From contig JALWQD010000145.1 in the NCBI GenBank assembly GCA_026994735.1, forward strand, positions 1-6,668: 6,668 nt of DNA. The letters are read 5' to 3'. The position numbers were made by a program, and so were the translations under genes. Positions 5,392-6,668 of the stretch are shown here, one piece after another (positions within the stretch are counted from its first letter, which is position 1; every line of letters begins with the position of its first letter). Under the pieces are notes generated by a model. That model was not told where the DNA came from, made no database searches, and was given only the letters and a program-made list of their open reading frames with translations. This stretch comes from Gammaproteobacteria bacterium. Its GTDB lineage: Bacteria; Pseudomonadota; Gammaproteobacteria; SZUA-140.

Positions 5392-6668
5392 GTGAATACA
5401 TTCAACACGCCTCTCATTCTACCTTCACAAACGAATTTCGAAGACGGTGAAGCCATCACCAAGGGCAGCCCGACACAGGCCTGGCGCCAGCTGGGATACC
5501 TTAATGTGTACCGTCTGGTGCTGGCCATGGTCTGCCTGGCCATCGGCCTCTACGGGGGCCACTATTTACAAATCAATGAAGACAAAACAACCCTTTTCCT
5601 CGCCACTAGTTTCATCTATCTGCTCATTGCTCTCGCTTCCCAACCCATTATTCGCTGGCAGATCGGGCAAGCTGAGCGCATGGCATACACCCATTTTCTT
5701 TGTGACATTATTGCCATCACGTTACTTATGCATGCCAGCGGCGGTGTTCATAGTGGTCTCGGCATGCTGTTGGTCGTTGCCATCGCCGCTGGCAGCCTCA
5801 TTATGGCCGGGGAGATGTCACGCTTTTTTGCTGCCATCGCGACACTGGCGGTGCTCACTGAACAAACCATTCGCAGCAGTCTCGGTATTGTCGATGATGC
5901 CAGCTATACCCATGCGGGCCTGCTCGGTGCCAGCTTTTTTGCCACCTCAATTCTTGCTCATAACCTTGCCAAACGACTCAGAGAAAGCGAAGCACTGGCT
6001 GCCCGGCGTGGCATCGATCTTGCCAATATGGCTCAGCTCACGGAATACATTATCCAGCGTATGCAGACAGGCATTATTGTTGTCGATAGCGAAAACAATA
6101 TCCGCCTTGTCAACGAATCTGCGCGTCAGTTACTGGCGGGTGAACGGCTGCGCAACAAGCAACATTTGAGCGATTTCTCCCAGGAACTGGTAGAACAACT
6201 TGATCAATGGCGCAAAGATGATATTGCCCTGCCAGAATCCTTCCGCGTCGATCAGGCTGGCAGCGAAATACAACCGCGTTTTGCCCGCCTTCAACGTGAC
6301 AGTAATTCCGGCACACTGATCTTTCTTGAGGATTTGGCCGCAGCAACGCAACAGGCACAGCAAATGAAACTGGTTTCTCTTGGCCAGCTGACAGCCAGCA
6401 TTGCCCATGAAATCCGTAACCCGCTGGCGGCTATCTGTCATGCCAGCCAACTCCTGACAGAATCCCCCGAACTCAAGGAAAAAGATCGCCGCCTACTCGA
6501 AATTGTTCTTGATCACAGTCAACGCGTAAACACCATTGTCCGTAATATCATGCAACTCAGCCGGCGAGAAACCAGCCGTCCTTACCGACTCCGCCTGCCC
6601 CCCTGGTTACACACCTTTGCTGACCGCTTTCGTCATGAACATGGCCTTAGCAATGGACAATTCAAAGT
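5392..6668 (+). CDS. pilS: PilS-type sensor histidine kinase, 3' end outside window
   Basis: This membrane-bound sensor autophosphorylates on histidine and passes the phosphate to a PilR-type sigma-54 activator, which in Pseudomonas controls pilin. The visible 425 codons show a short cytosolic N-terminus and about six membrane segments (roughly 39-56, 66-84, 98-115, 122-140, 143-160 and 174-192). The PilS-like GGVHSGLGMLLVVAIA lies between the third and fourth. A charged connector and a PAS domain follow (about 210-320, with IIQRMQTGIIVVD and LIFLEDLAAATQQAQQMKL). The dimerisation/phosphoacceptor domain carries LTASIAHEIRNPLAAI with His339 (codon 6406-6408) as the phosphorylation site. The family is about 530 residues long, so the ATP-binding N, G1 and G2 boxes lie beyond the window. 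The start is GTG at 5392: AGG lies five bases upstream, a TAG at 5365-5367 limits extension, and the next in-frame Met is inside the first membrane segment. The fold and family are secure; orthology to pilS rather than a PilS-like paralogue is probable, and a downstream pilR-like gene would be expected. Confidence 0.85.
   Translation, partial: MNTFNTPLILPSQTNFEDGEAITKGSPTQAWRQLGYLNVYRLVLAMVCLAIGLYGGHYLQINEDKTTLFLATSFIYLLIALASQPIIRWQIGQAERMAYTHFLCDIIAITLLMHASGGVHSGLGMLLVVAIAAGSLIMAGEMSRFFAAIATLAVLTEQTIRSSLGIVDDASYTHAGLLGASFFATSILAHNLAKRLRESEALAARRGIDLANMAQLTEYIIQRMQTGIIVVDSENNIRLVNESARQLLAGERLRNKQHLSDFSQELVEQLDQWRKDDIALPESFRVDQAGSEIQPRFARLQRDSNSGTLIFLEDLAAATQQAQQMKLVSLGQLTASIAHEIRNPLAAICHASQLLTESPELKEKDRRLLEIVLDHSQRVNTIVRNIMQLSRRETSRPYRLRLPPWLHTFADRFRHEHGLSNGQFK

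Noticed and set aside
5447..6169. A 240-residue plus-strand open frame starting MKPSPRAARHR
   Set aside because: It overlaps the pilS-like gene in another frame. The frame from the GTG at 5392 gives membrane segments, PAS and the HEIRNP box, so this one is a shadow.
1..6668. Search for tRNA or rRNA genes, CRISPR repeats, insertion-sequence ends, phage or toxin-antitoxin genes
   Set aside because: No cloverleaf, regular repeat-spacer pattern, transposase, terminal inverted repeats with target duplication, or paired small genes were seen on either strand.

Overview
The window looks like chromosomal housekeeping DNA from a gammaproteobacterium of moderate G+C content. The evidence is the dapF - DUF484 (yigA) - xerC gene order, an ABC-F ATPase that reads like E. 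coli YbiT along its whole length, a GluQ-RS with the gammaproteobacterial zinc site, and a PilS-type sensor kinase. I cannot name a genus with confidence.

Layout, left to right. Positions 14-837 (minus strand) hold a decayed xerC. Recognisable XerC segments are spread over several frames, with in-frame stops and an internal deletion that removes the catalytic HxxR box. Upstream of it in the same operon are an intact DUF484 gene (870-1601, minus) and an intact dapF (1643-2482, minus). A 195-bp divergent control region (2483-2677) carries two back-to-back promoters with perfect TATAAT boxes and touching -35 elements, plus a 7+7 bp palindrome at the expected dapF transcription start. ybiT (2678-4270, plus) runs rightward and its stop codon interlocks with that of gluQ (4267-5169, minus). 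After a second divergent region (5170-5391), a pilS-like histidine kinase (5392 to the window end, plus) begins with GTG. It is cut off before its ATPase domain. It is easy to miss because no stop codon lies inside the window.

The genes do not form one pathway. DapF makes meso-diaminopimelate for lysine and peptidoglycan. YbiT is a ribosome-associated translation factor. GluQ-RS modifies queuosine in tRNA-Asp. PilS would signal to a sigma-54-dependent PilR-type regulator. The dead xerC would normally encode half of the XerCD chromosome-dimer resolvase, so its decay is the main biological surprise.

I found no phage, insertion sequence, CRISPR array, tRNA or toxin-antitoxin locus, and nothing that looks like an undescribed multi-gene system. 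The points worth checking are the xerC remnant, the compact divergent promoter with its palindrome, the hairpin inside the 3' end of gluQ, and the interlocked stop codons.
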